Source: Bromus sterilis (Eukaryota; Streptophyta; Magnoliopsida; Poales; Poaceae). Taken from it: a DNA stretch of 64,000 nt. The DNA lies in assembly GCA_950022295.1 (NCBI GenBank), contig OX465595.1, positions 66,796,770 through 66,860,769 of the forward strand, written 5' to 3'. The translations under genes were made by a program, and so were the position numbers. The notes under the pieces were generated by a model. The model did not search any database, was not told the origin of the DNA, and saw nothing but the letters and a program-made list of their open reading frames with translations. Shown in pieces: positions 34,637 to 46,600 of this stretch (its first letter is position 1; each line of letters starts with the position of its first letter).

Positions 34637-37600
34637 ATGTCGACCTCAGGTACAATGAGTGTTGCCTCATACTGCCCTATCTTCGACGGGACAGACTATC
34701 CATACTGGAAGAACAAGATGAGGATGCATCTTGAAGCCATTGACAAGGATCTGTGGGATATTGTTGATCAAGGCATTCCTGAAGCAAATTTGATGACTGC
34801 TCCTGAAGTTGTCAAGAAGAACTGGCAGCTTGATGCAAAAGCTCGAAGCATCATTGGTGGTCATCTCAACAAGGCCCAGTTCAACCGTATCAGTGGTCTG
34901 GATACTGCAAAGAAGATATGGACAAGACTGTCTAAAGTCAATGAAGGAGTCTCTGCTCAATGAGACTCACGGGTTGATACACTCCGCAGTCTCTTCAACA
35001 GGTTCAAGAGGCTGGACAATGAGCACGTGCAACAAACCTTTGACAGACTCACTGACATATCCAATGAACTTCAAGCATTAGGTGCCGCTGACATCAAAGA
35101 CCATGAAGTTGTGAAGAAACTACTGAGGTCACTGGATGACTCATTTGAGTTCCTATCGCTGATGATTCAAGAAAGGCCTGACTTCAAGACTTTGGATCCA
35201 GCGGACATTCTCGAGCGCCTCAATGCTCATGAACTGAAGCTCTCCGAAAAACGAGATTTATACAGCACCACGCCTAAAGTCCGCGGGCTAAAAGCTAGAG
35301 CACGAAGAGTGTCCTCTGATGAAGAGTCTGAGGCTGATACTGATAATCCTGAAACTCTCAGCCGTGAACTTGCTCTCCTCACCAGAAAGTTCCAAAGATT
35401 CACGAAGAATAATCGCTTCGGAAATTCCTCAAGATCGTCCTCAAGAAAAAGCAAAGATGATGACTCTGTCGAAGCAAGAAAGAGAGTCTTCCACAAGTGC
35501 AAGAAACCTAGGCATTACATCGCTGAGTGTCCTTTATGGGAAAAGGAAGCTAGACTGAAGAAGAAGAAGAAGAAAGGGAAAGATGACAGTTCTGATGAAA
35601 ATACAAAGAAGAAATCCTCAAGATCCTCAAAGTCTGCTGGATACAGGAACAACAGTTCCCGTAAGGCTCGCGCATATCTCGGCAAAGAATTGGACTCGGA
35701 AGAATCTGGTTCCAACCCTGATGCTGAGGAAGAAGAATCTGAAGAATCTGAGGGTGTGGCCGGTCTAGCTCTTTCCACGACGCTTGTCTCAAAGTCAATC
35801 TTCAGCACTGAGGAATATGGTCTATCACATGTTGATGATGAAGCTGAAGACACAACTCCTGCCTTTTGCTTCATGGCCAAGTCCTCCAAGGGAAAGACTG
35901 AATGGGTGATGGATAGTGGATGCACAAATCACATGACTGGTGACAGAAATATTCTTATGGAATCATCACTGAGTCCTTCTTCAAAGAAAACCATCACCTT
36001 CGCTGATAAAGGTAAAAGTAAGGTATTGGGTCTCGGCAGAGTGGCTATCTCTCGAGACCAACACATTGATAAAGTCATGCTTGTTGAATCCCTTGGATAC
36101 AACTTGATGTCTGTATCTATGTTGTGTGATCTTGATCTCGCTGTTCTCTTCGGAAAACATGGTTGTATTGTCTTCATGGTTTGCAATAACTCCGTTGTCT
36201 TCAGTGGGGTTAGGAAAGGTGACCTGTATATTGTAGATTTCTCTGAAGGTCCTCAGGTCGCTACATGCCTCATGGCAAGAGCCTCAGAGTGCTGGCTATG
36301 GCATCGAAGACTCGGCCACGCTGGAATGAGAAATCTTCAGAAGCTGGTACTGAAGAAACATGTCCTCGGGATTGAGGGAATCAGATTCTCAAAGGATCGG
36401 CTCTGTGGTGCTTGCGAAGCTGGAAAGATGACCAAGGCCAAGCACCCAGCGAAGACCATCATGACTACTACGAGACCACTAGAATTGCTTCACATGGATC
36501 TATTCGGTCCTCCAAAGTATTCAAGCTTTGGAGGTAATATGTATGGTCTTGTTATTGTTGATGACTTCTCACGATACACTTGGGTGCATTTTCTTCTCTA
36601 TAAGTCAGAAACCCCAGCAATCCTCAAGCGCTTCACCCTGCGAGTCATGAACAACTACAACCTGAAGATCAAGCACATTCGAAGCGACAACGACACTGAG
36701 TTCAAGAACTTCGGTGTGGAAGAATTCCTCGATGACTTGGGAATCACTCATGAATTCTCTGCTCCCTACACTCCTCAGCAAAATGGAGTTGTTGAGAGGA
36801 AGAATCAAACCCTCATCGAGATGGCTCGCACGATGCTGGCTGAGTACAATACTCCACTCAAGTGGTGGGCTGAAGCAATCAACACTGCATGCCACATCGT
36901 CAATCGAGTGTATCTTCATAAGTTCTTCAATAAAACATCATACGAGTTAATGGTCGGTAAGAAACCCAATGTAAGTTACTTCAAAGTATTCGGTGCACCC
37001 TGCTGGATTCGTGATCCTCATCATGAGTCCAAATTTGCACCCAAAGCATGTGAGGGCTTCATGCTTGGTTATGGTATCAACTCGCACACCTACAGAGTCT
37101 TCAATATTAGTCATTATAAATTTTTCGAAACTGTAGACGTGCAATTTGATGAATCGGATGGCTCCCAAAGAGAGCACCTGTCACATGATTTAGGTGAAGC
37201 ACCACCTGAAGAACAGATCAAGAAGATAGGTGCTGGTGACATCATTCCTGTGGATCATCCTGAAGAAATCCACATACCTCCTGCTCCTGAAGAACATCCA
37301 AATCCTGATAACGATCCATCTCCTGAGGCTCCTGATACCCCTGAAGCTCCCGAAGCACCTGAAGCTGATGCAAATGAATCTGACACCAGTGACGAAGATG
37401 CGCCTCAAGATCATCCTCCTCGACTTCCTCGTGTGGCAAATGAAGTTCAAGTGGACAAAATCCTCGCTGATGTCAACCTACCAGGTCCTCTTACTCGTGC
37501 AAGAGCTAATCGTATAGCTAACTTTTGTGGGCATTTCTCGTTTGTATCAATTTCAGAACCCACCAAAGTCACCGAGGCATTCCAAGAAGCGGAATGGATT

Positions 37601-38005
37601 CAGGCAATGCAAGACGAACTTCTTCAGTTTAAACCGAATGATGTTTGGGAACTTGTCAAACGTCCTAATCCTCGAGTTCACAATGTCATCGGCACGAAGT
37701 GGATCCACCGCAACAAACTCGATGAAGATGGACAAGTCATCAAAAACAAAGCCCGTCTCGTAGATCAAGGATATACTCAAGTCGAGGGGATCGACTTCGG
37801 TGAAACCTTCGCTCCTGTTGCTAGACTTCAGTCTATTCGTATCATGCTTGCATTCGCTAACCATCATAATATCAAGTTATATCAAATGGATGTGAAAAGT
37901 GCTTTCCTCAATGGTAATATCGAGGAAGAAGTATATGTTGCTCAACCTCCAGGGTTTGAAGACGCAAAGAAACCTGATATGGTGTGCAGATTGAAGAAAG
38001 CCCTC
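34637..38005 (+). pseudogene. gag-pol: SIRE-clade gag-pol, 5' portion (gag, protease, integrase, start of RT)
   Basis: The start is ATG 34637, the first ATG after the primer site. Gag begins MSTSGTMSVA and is broken by TGA at 34961-34963 (codon 109); the frame continues unchanged afterwards. The nucleocapsid knuckle is damaged: CKKPRHYIAEC remains but the leading Cys of CX2C is absent. A Lys/Ser/Glu-rich stretch follows. Then comes the protease WVMDSGCTNHMTG, the integrase HHCC finger (WHRRLGH...CGAC) and the catalytic D, D, E in LLHMDLFGP, IRSDNDTEF and QQNGVVERKN. A Pro/Glu/Asp-rich linker (PEAPDTPEAPEAPEA) leads into the RT opening (GTKWIHRNKLDEDG, QMDVKSAFLNG). NKARLVDQGYTQ has Asp where Ala is usual. 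The coding sequence is cut at 38005 between KKAL and YGLK by the Tekay insertion and resumes, in frame, at 52151. Without that insertion it would be one polyprotein of roughly 1,490 codons. Confidence 0.92.
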
Positions 38006-39981
38006 TGTCAGAACCCTCTGTTAGGTAATGTGCTAGGATCAAAGTAACCTTGCATCATGTCAAAATTTTCAAAAGGAATCTTTGAAATCAACTTCAAAAT
38101 CAAATTGGGAGAAGGAAACCCCCCCCCAGATGAATTAATTCAAAAGGCCAGATAAAAATCTTCTCCAAAAATTCATGTTAGATTTTTGAAAAGTCTTATA
38201 AATGAGTGTGATCACATATCAAGTGATGTGGGACCCACCCCATGCTCATAGATTTTTCAAATATTCAAACAGTGCCTTGGAATTAAAGAAATACCCCTAT
38301 TTGATTTAAGATTCAAATTATTTGAATTTTAAAAATGTTGAAACTTTATAAGTGGCTAGTCTATTTTATTATGAGGCCACATAAAAATTTTCAGCATTTA
38401 ATAAAATGCCTAGCTATTTATTTTAGCTGAGAAAAACAAATGACAGAACAGAAAAAATAGAAAAGGAAGCAGAATCCTTACCTGGCGCCTAGGCGGAGCC
38501 GGCCCACCCAGCCCAGCCGGCCCACAGGGGCAGCGGGGTCTTCTTCCCCGTCCCGCGCCTCCAAGCTGCTCGGTGGAATGCCACCGAGTCAGCCGGGGAT
38601 GACACGTCGTCGTCGAAGACCTTCCAGGCCGCCCCGTGCCCTCTTCTCGCGCCTGGAGACGCCCTGAAGCTTTCCCCCTCCATTCTCCCGCTCCACGAGC
38701 TCCCTCCTCTCCTCTCTCGCCCGATTCGTCGTCGCCCGAGAAGAACGTCGGAGCGCCGTCGAGCCCCCGCATGACCACCGTGCTCCCCGCGACGCCTCGA
38801 GCTGTCCAGAGGAACCGCAGACGTCGTCTTCATCAGTCTGCAGAAGGAATCGGAGCCAGACGCTTCCACGAGCTCGCTAGCTTCGTCGTCTTCGTCGCCG
38901 GCCGCCGTGGATCGACCTCGAATTCCGGCCGCACCAGAGCTTCCCCGAGCAAGCCGCCGCTCCAGTTAGACTCAGGGTGAGCTCACGGTCAAAACCCCTC
39001 TTTCTCCCCTCTCGATTGCTTCCTCTAGCCGGATCCGCCATGGGAACCCGAGCACCTCGCCGCCATGGTCGTCGCCCTCCTCGCTCCAGTGCTTGTCGTG
39101 AAGCTCCAGTGCACGCGTTTGACTCCTGCGTGTGCTAGCATTCGAACGCGCCCCGAATCGACTCAAACCGTGCACTACAGCAACATCTGCGACCTCGCCG
39201 CCGTTCTGTTGCCGCCGGAGACGTCGTCACCGTCGACTCCGAGCTCCCCGTGACCCCCTGTTGCTTCTAGACGACGCGGACGACGACGCTGCACCCTTTG
39301 GTGGTCTCCTCTTCCCCTCCCGTGGCCTCTAGCAGATTCCGGCGAGTAGCCGCCGTGGCCAGGCCGCCGGCGTTTAGCCGCCGGTGGGTTAGCCACTAAT
39401 CACCCGCCTAATGACCCCCTAGGTCACTGACCAGTGGGCCCAGTGGCTTAATTAAGCCACTGGATTAATTAACCCCACGGTTTTTTTCATCCAGCCACTG
39501 ACAGGTGGGACCCCCTTGTCAGCCCCCCCCTGACGTCAGCCTGGCGCATTAAATCTATTTAATGAATTTCCAGAGATTATTTAAATTAAAGAAATTCCAG
39601 AAATTCCAGAAAATACCCCAAACTTTGGAAATTCATAGAAAATTCATATTAACTCCAAATTGGACAAATAATATATGAAAAATGATCAGGAGAAAATTAT
39701 CTTTCCAAATATGCAAGTTTCAACAATGTTGGAGTTGATTTTAAAATGGGACCAGTAGCATATGTCATTTGGTTTATTTGAAAATTAATTCAAATTCAAA
39801 TCAAATGATTTTGCAACTTGGACCATAGAATTATTCTACAATTCAACCACACATTAGAGGCATATCATACACATTTGAAGATGATTCAAAATGATCAAAA
39901 AACGTCACATGCAACTTGGTTAATTTGAATTCAAATGTGGAGTTTGAATTTGCAATTCAATTTGCAATATACTCCATTTAA

Positions 39982-40230
39982 ATGGAATTGCTTCACACAT
40001 CAAAGCATGTACATCAAGATTCAAACTTCCATCATGTGTTTGTGCATCGTATTTACTTTGCTACTTTGCTTGTTGTTTGTCGAGTAGAGGTGGAATCGGA
40101 GCAGGAGGCTGCCCCCTTCGTTGAAGACCCAGAACCCGAACCTCGTCAGCAAGGCAAGCAAACCCCCATTGATCATGTCGATAAAATCCCACTTCCCTCT
40201 CATGTCTCGCTTATGCATTGTTTAGGATGA
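39982..40230 (+). other. Open frame inside the Tekay LTR, 82 codons (also at 50049-50297)
   Basis: This frame is present in both LTRs with a single amino-acid difference. From residue 35 it is charged and proline-rich (VEVESEQEAAPFVEDPEPEP, then RQQGKQ); the earlier part is hydrophobic and probably intronic. GTTGTTTGTCGAG and TAG just before it could act as a splice acceptor. I do not recognise the peptide. It may be an internal exon of an LTR transcript; conservation between LTRs of one young element is not evidence of selection. Confidence 0.35.
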
Positions 40231-41299
40231 TTACCATGATACGTTTCTACCGCATAGGTGAACCCATTCCTTTGCATGACCTATCATTTTGTCACAGGAG
40301 TAAGCAAACCACAATCCTAGCAAATGTAGGAGTTGTTTGATATCATGTGGCCCCTGCAAATGTTATCTCTTATTGCATGCTTAGTATGATACCATGTTGT
40401 TACTGTGATGTGAGTCGGGATGGGAATGATCATGTTGATGTTGGTAGAAAAGTGTTGGTGAATCGACCCTAATACAAGGTGAACGATGAGAGGCTGTGTA
40501 GGAGTACACGGTGGGTTGTCTCGTTGAACACCGCCCTAGTACGAGTTCTTGTGTGGTGATCCAAGATGAAGAGTACAACCACACATTGGGCTCACTGACC
40601 CCTCTCAACTTACTAACGCATCCCTTTCAATGTCCAGATGTCGCAATATTCCGGAGTTCTGGTAGGTCTGTGGCCTGGCTGCTAAGTGAGAGAACGGCTC
40701 ATCCGAGACCGGCTTATGCACCACGCACACATCACTTGGGTCCACTTCAGTAAACCGGCCGGGTTCACGATTGTGGTAACCAACCCAAGTACGCGGCTTT
40801 CTCGGACTAGATCGGCTATGAGGTAACAGTTGTGGTGAGCATCCTCGCCGACACTTCTTGAACGGTGTCGAGTACATAGGCGGTAAATAATGATCATGTG
40901 TGTGTAGCGGTACACCCCTGCAGGGTTAACAAAACTATTCGAATAGCCGCGTCCGCGGTTATCGACTGCTTGGAAAGCTTAGCTTGATTATTAGACAACT
41001 TGAACTGGATACTTCTAAAACACACCAAGATAAGTGTGAGTGCTATGGCGTGCTTTCTCGTGGGGAAGTCGAGGAAGGCACCATAGTGGTGTAATTGGTT
41101 GGAGAATGTAGTGGACTCGTGTACGCTTCTTACCTCAAAGTCTGGTACTCGTAGTTCAGGATTAGCCAAGTCAAAGCTGGCACTTCTGCAAGTGAACCCC
41201 ACCTCCCTTTACCTTGATACATATGCATGAGTAGTATAGCTCCTATGTAAGTCTTGCTGAGTACGACTTTGTACTCACGTTTGCTTAATCTATGTTTTA

Positions 41300-41350
41300 G
41301 ATGATGCCACTGACCCCGAAGGTGGCTTCTTCATCGAGCTGGACGACTGA
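41300..41350 (+). other. Acidic terminal-exon-like segment in the Tekay LTR
   Basis: Directly after CTATGTTTTAG comes an open stretch of 16 codons reading DDATDPEGGFFIELDD, then TGA at 41348-41350. The copy in the 3' LTR is at 51367-51417. Similar acidic or aromatic endings occur in the solo LTR (stop 8212-8214) and in LARD LTRs (minus-strand stops 15767, 22153, 32080). Confidence 0.4.
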
Positions 41351-42082
41351 AGACCAACTAGTCTAGTCCCAGTCAGACGACTGGTTTCCCTCGTGGAGGG
41401 CTTGTGTTTAAATAAGGCTTCTTAAGCCATTTGTTAAACTTGTCTGTACTCAGACATAATTTGCTTCCGTTTGTGTTGTAATGTTGGATCACATGTTTGT
41501 GATCTCTGTTTGCACTCTATAAGAGTTATCAATAAAATTGTACACTTTGTAGAGAATTGCAATGGTACCTGTTGTTCATACAAGGCATGTGTGTTGCGTG
41601 TATGTTTATAACATGCATGTCTTTGTATGGGTTTTCGAGACCTTAGTTGTGTTCTGGCTGGCGGTCTTTCATACACCAAGTGGCCCTTAGATGTGCGCAG
41701 CTTGGGGCATCGCGATGCGATTGTTCGAGACTCCGTCTCGTGCACACTTTGTGGTATGATCGAGCCCGCCCTAAACCCCGACTAAGTGATCGGGCTGGAG
41801 TAAGTCTATGTAAGAGTTTTGATATAGTTGATAGTATGGTTGAGGCGACTTGTCTTTGAATATGCGAGTTCACCACCCATATCATTAGACTTGTGTGCGG
41901 ACGATGAGGACCCATCTCAGTTGATCATCCGGCCTGGATGGGATGCCCCTCACGTACGATGCTTTCCGAGAACGTTCTGTGCTTGGCCTTGTCTGCTTAG
42001 ACAAGTGGGTACGGTTCTCGGCTCTCCATATGACTATGTCTTAGCTGTACTTGCATACGCTAACCCCGGGTCCCGACAGACT

Positions 42083-42094
42083 TGGTATCAGAGC
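42083..42094 (+). promoter_or_regulatory. Primer-binding site of the Tekay-like element
   Basis: TGGTATCAGAGC, 4 nt after the LTR end at 42078; initiator Met tRNA type. Confidence 0.92.
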
Positions 42095-42496
42095 AGGACT
42101 GACTGTAGGACTAGTAGCCTTGGCCGAAGTCGAGTCTAGCTTGCTATAGTTATATAGTTACTCTGGGTATATAAGGGAATAACGTAAGGCTTCTTTTTTC
42201 TCCTTACCCCCTTCGTTCTGAGTTCTGAGTCATCCTCATCTTATTCTACGGGAAGATAGGACTAGGCTCTCCTATGTCTGATTAGAACATCTCGTTGTTT
42301 GCTTCCTTGTAGCCGTAGGAAAGTTTTGATCGGTTTGTTAGAGTGGTTATGCTCCCTGTTTTATTACATCGTATGTAAGTGTTGTTTCCATGTTGGAAGA
42401 AATTGTCATTTCTTACAATTACAGCCGTTATGTTGTCCGAGTCATTCCAGGTTTATCTCATAATCTGATGCATTTGCAAACTCCTTTCTGTTTCAG

Positions 42497-43276
42497 ATGG
42501 CAGATCTTCACCCTCAGAAAATTGTTCGTTTGACCAGGTGCCTCGGTGTGCGTGGCCATCCCGCCACGTTGATCGAGATGATGTCCTATGTGGGATATCG
42601 GTGGTACCCTGAGTACACCATCGAGGAACAGTTCCACGACTTCAACCAGACGCAGTTCCACTGCATTGTTCGGATCTACCCGCACCACGTTGGAGTCACT
42701 CAGCCTATCCACTTTGGACATGGCATTGGCATTACCGAGAACATGGCTGTGCAGGATGCTGCATACTCATGTATGACACTGCTGAGAGAGGAGCACACTT
42801 TGCTGAGAGAGACCTCTTTCCGCTATATCCCTGCTGCACTTCCAGGAGAAGAGGGATATTACACCGGACTCTACTCAGATCACTCTGCAGAGGATCCCGC
42901 ACTTCAGATGACTGCTAGGTTTGCTAGTGACAGAGATCGTGATGCACGCGCTCTCCGTTTCGAGCTCCACGCCACCCGTGTTCGTCTGTATCGAGCACTG
43001 ACACTCTTGGCACCCTTTGTGAGTGTGGGATCAGTTGAGTTTGATGCGATCTACCCAGTGAGGACTCAGATGCCTTCTCGAGTTGCTTGGCCCGAGATTG
43101 GAGGCATTTTTCCACCCCGTGGTCCTTTGCTTCCACCCTACGCTGGACCTAGGCCCCATCCTTGCCCAAATGGATATCAGGGTCCACAAGCCTCCGTGTT
43201 TTCCGATGGTCACCTCCAGCTACCGGGATACGCGGGTAACTTTTATGAGGACTACTATGGAGATGGAGATGAGTGA
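42497..43276 (+). CDS. Extra ORF upstream of gag (259 codons), dsRNA-binding-domain-like
   Basis: Same strand as gag-pol, ending 329 bp before its ATG, intact. The start is ATG 42497, immediately after CTTTCTGTTTCAG, an ideal splice acceptor. It is not a gag, protease or pol domain. Residues about 35-98 have the spacing of a double-stranded RNA-binding domain: WYPEYTIEEQFHD, then a strand FHCIVRIYP, a glycine turn HFGHGIGIT, and a final helix ENMAVQDAAYSCMTLLREE shaped like the A..AA...L..L helix of that fold. Residues 135-175 form an Arg-rich helix; the last 55 residues are Pro/Gly/Tyr-rich and end acidic (YEDYYGDGDE). No signal peptide or membrane segment. The dsRBD call is by-eye inference: the basic KKxAK signature is replaced by TENMAVQ, so RNA binding is uncertain. 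It could serve packaging, translation control or silencing evasion. Confidence 0.75.
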   Translation: MADLHPQKIVRLTRCLGVRGHPATLIEMMSYVGYRWYPEYTIEEQFHDFNQTQFHCIVRIYPHHVGVTQPIHFGHGIGITENMAVQDAAYSCMTLLREEHTLLRETSFRYIPAALPGEEGYYTGLYSDHSAEDPALQMTARFASDRDRDARALRFELHATRVRLYRALTLLAPFVSVGSVEFDAIYPVRTQMPSRVAWPEIGGIFPPRGPLLPPYAGPRPHPCPNGYQGPQASVFSDGHLQLPGYAGNFYEDYYGDGDE

Positions 43277-43605
43277 GACCGCCTGTGGTCTTACTTAGTG
43301 TTGATGTAGTAGCATCGTAGTGTATTGTAAGCAAGGTGTCTACGTTCCAGAGGCTTAGATAAATAATGTATAGGAAGTCAGAGTGCCTCTGAAGGATGTA
43401 TCATCTTCATCACGTTTGTATTAGCTTGGTGCTTGTACTAAAACGATGTATGGTTTGTATGACAGCTTGTGAATATATGGCTTGTATGCTTTATCACCAT
43501 GTTGTCAAGATGATTACTTCCTTTGCTCTGTAATCCTTCCAGTACTTCAATACCTTGTTTAGACTCTCCCAATCAACTCTATTTGACTTTGGTTTTTCCA
43601 TCAGG

Positions 43606-46600
43606 ATGTCTCAAGGAACCCGTGGCCAGGTTGGTCGGAACCAGGGTCGTGGGAATGACCAGGAGGAAGACAACCTTCCACCCCCACCCACGATGGCTCA
43701 GGTTCTGATGGAGGTCGAGAGGAACCGCCGAGACTCTCACCACCTACTGGAAGTCATTGCTCGCAACACCACTCAGCAGCGCAATGAGTTGGTGTCCCTG
43801 AACGACTTCATCCGACTTCATCCCCTAGTTTTTAGTTACTCCACCGAGCCCCTTGACGCCGATGACTGGCTTCGCAGCATCGAGAGGAAGCTCCAAGAAG
43901 GCCGTGTTGCAACTGGTGACAAGGTCAGCTATGCCACCTATCACCTCGAAGGTGCAGCTAGCTCTTGGTGGGAGAACTTTCTGAATATGCGTCCCGTTGG
44001 ACCGCCTGCATCTTGGGAGGAGTTCTCCACGTCCTTCCGTGAGAACCACATTCCCAAAGGTCTTATGGACCGCAAGAGTGAGGAGTTCTGCAACCTCACT
44101 CAAGGCAGAAGGACCGTTGACGAGTTTAGTCGTGAGTTCAACCGACTTGCTCGTTATGCAACCGAAGAAGTCTCCACCGACTCCAAGAAACAAGAGAGGT
44201 TTCGTCGTGGCCTCAACACTGGACTTCGTCGTGAGCTCAATCTTCATGACTTTGCCACCTTCCAGGTCCTTGTCAACAAGGCCATCAAGGCAGAGGACAT
44301 GAACACCCCCAACGACTTTCGCAAACACCCCAGAGATGATGGTTCATCCAGTTCTGGCTCCCAGAAGCGCAAGATCTGGATCCCAAACAACATGTTCCGC
44401 CAGAACAACCCACCTAGGCCATCCTATGTGGCGCCTCGTCCACCAACCCAGTTCCACCCAGCTCCACCAAACAACCCAGCTCCACGAACTGTTTTCGGAT
44501 CCTGTTACAAGTGTGGTCAGGCAGGCCACTATTCTCGTGAGTGTCCCCAGAACCAGATCCAGCATCAGAATGCTCCACCATGTGCCGGAGGCAACAACAA
44601 CAACAATGGTCGTGGCAAGCCACCCCCGAAGGTCTACACCGCCAAACCCGCTCCTCCCGCCACTCGTGGACGTGTGAACCAGATCGCCGCCGAAGAGACT
44701 GGCGACACCACTGACGTCATTCTTGGTACGCTCCCAGTCAATTATGTTCCTACTTCCGTTCTTTTCGACCCAGGAGCATCTCATTCATTCATGTCGGAAA
44801 GTTATGCACTTCGTCATGAGTTAACCTTTATTGAATTGTCCACCCCAATGATTATTCAAACTCCAGGGTCAAGATGGCAAACTAATAGAGTAAGCCATGG
44901 TAATCAAATTGCAATTGAGGGTTTAGTATTCCTTGCTTCACTCATAGCCCTCAAGTCTTCAGACATTGATGTCATCCTTGGCATGGATTGGCTATCAAGA
45001 CAGAATGCCTACCTGGATTGCAAAGGCAAATCCGTGAAACTCACCCACCCTTCAGGCAAAACCGTCAACTATAGCTCACCCAGAACAAGAACCCAAGTGC
45101 ATTCCTTGAATGTACTTCCCCTTCCCGAACTTGAAGATATTCCGGTGGTTCGTGACTTCCCGGATGTCTTTCCTGAAGAGCTGCCGGGAATGCCACCCGA
45201 CAGATGTGTAGAGTTTATAGTGGATCTTGCCCCAGGAACCGCACCAATTTCTAGACGCCCATACAAAATGGCCCCACGTGAGTTAGCTGAGCTTAAAACC
45301 CAACTGGAAGCTTTGTTGGAGAAAGGCTTCATCCGCCCTAGCTCATCGCCATGGGGTTGCCCCGTTCTGTTCGTAACGAAGAAAGATGGAACAGAAAGGA
45401 TGTGCGTAGACTATCGCCCGCTAAATTTAGCGACGATAAAGAACAAGTACCCATTGCCCAGGATCAATGATCTTTATGATCAACTTGCAGGATCCTCTGT
45501 CTTCTCCAAGATGGATTTGAGATTAGGTTATCATCAAATCAAGATCCGAAACGAGGACATTCCCAAAACGGCTTTTACTACTCGTTATGGTCTTTACGAG
45601 TACACCGTCATGTCTTTTGGTTTAACCAATGCCCCCGCCACTTTCTCATGCATGATGAACTCGATCTTCATGGAGTATTTGGACCAGTTCGTCGTGGTTT
45701 ACCTCGATGACATCCTTATATACTCGAAGAACGAAGAAGAACATGCCGAACACCTAAGGCTGGTATTGATGAAACTTAGAGAGCATCGCCTGTATGCTAA
45801 ATTCTCCAAGTGTGAATTCTGGCTACCAGAAGTGACCTACTTAGGCCACGTGATTTCTGCAAAAGGCATTGTTGTGAATCCCGAGAGAGTTTAGGCCGTC
45901 CTTGACTGGACTCCACCTGAATCGGTCAAGCAAGTTAGGAGTTTTCTTGGCCTAGCCAGCTATTGCCGTCGCTTCGTCGAGAACTTTTCTAAAGTTGCAA
46001 AGCCTCTAACTGAACTCCTCAAGAAAGATAAGAAATTCCTATGGACTCCCAAGTGCGAGGAATGCTTTCAAGAGCTAAAAAGAAGATTGACTTCTGCACC
46101 CGTACTTGCACCTCCAGACACCAAAAAGGATTTCGAGATCTATTGTGATGCATCACGGCAAGGGTTAGGATGCATACTTCTGCAAGATCGACATGTGGTA
46201 GCTTATGCTTCATGCCAGTTTTTGCCACATGAAGAGAACTATCCTACCCATGACCTTGAACTCACTGCCGTAGTTCATGCCCTAACAACTTGGCGACATT
46301 ACCTCCTTGGTAACCGTTGCGAGATTTATTCCGACCACCAAAGCCTCAAATACATTTTCACCCAGCCAGATCTTAATCTCAGGCAAAGACGCTGGATTGA
46401 GTTGATAAAAGATTACGACGTAGTAATTTCTTACACCCCAGGCAAAGCCAATGTCATGGCTGATGCACTAAGTCGTAAGTCGTATTGTAACAACCTCATG
46501 TTACAACAGTATCAACCACTTCTTCATGAGGACTTTCGCAAGCTCAACCTTGAAATTGTTCCTCATGGCTATCTTTCTACCTTGGTGGCGAAACCAACTC

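Larger units (their letters stand above)
38006..42078 (+). repeat. 5' LTR of the Tekay-like element
   Basis: 4,073 bp. It consists of an AT-rich first 470 bp (candidate TATA TTTATAAGTGG near 38346), a GC-rich leader at 38490-39400 with donor-like CAGGGTGAGCTC (GT at 38977), and an AT-rich intron-like block at 39540-39990. An 82-codon open frame follows at 39982-40230, then palindrome CTATTCGAATAG at 40935-40946, inverted repeat GAGTACGACTTTGTACTC at 41259-41276, and an acidic exon-like segment ending at 41350. AATAAA is at 41531. The layout resembles a small split gene inside the LTR. Poly-C runs differ in length from the 3' LTR. Confidence 0.92.

Noticed and set aside
38410..39400. Host gene exon suggested by high GC and long frames
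   Set aside because: The same sequence recurs in the 3' LTR at 48490-49460 and is part of the LTR.
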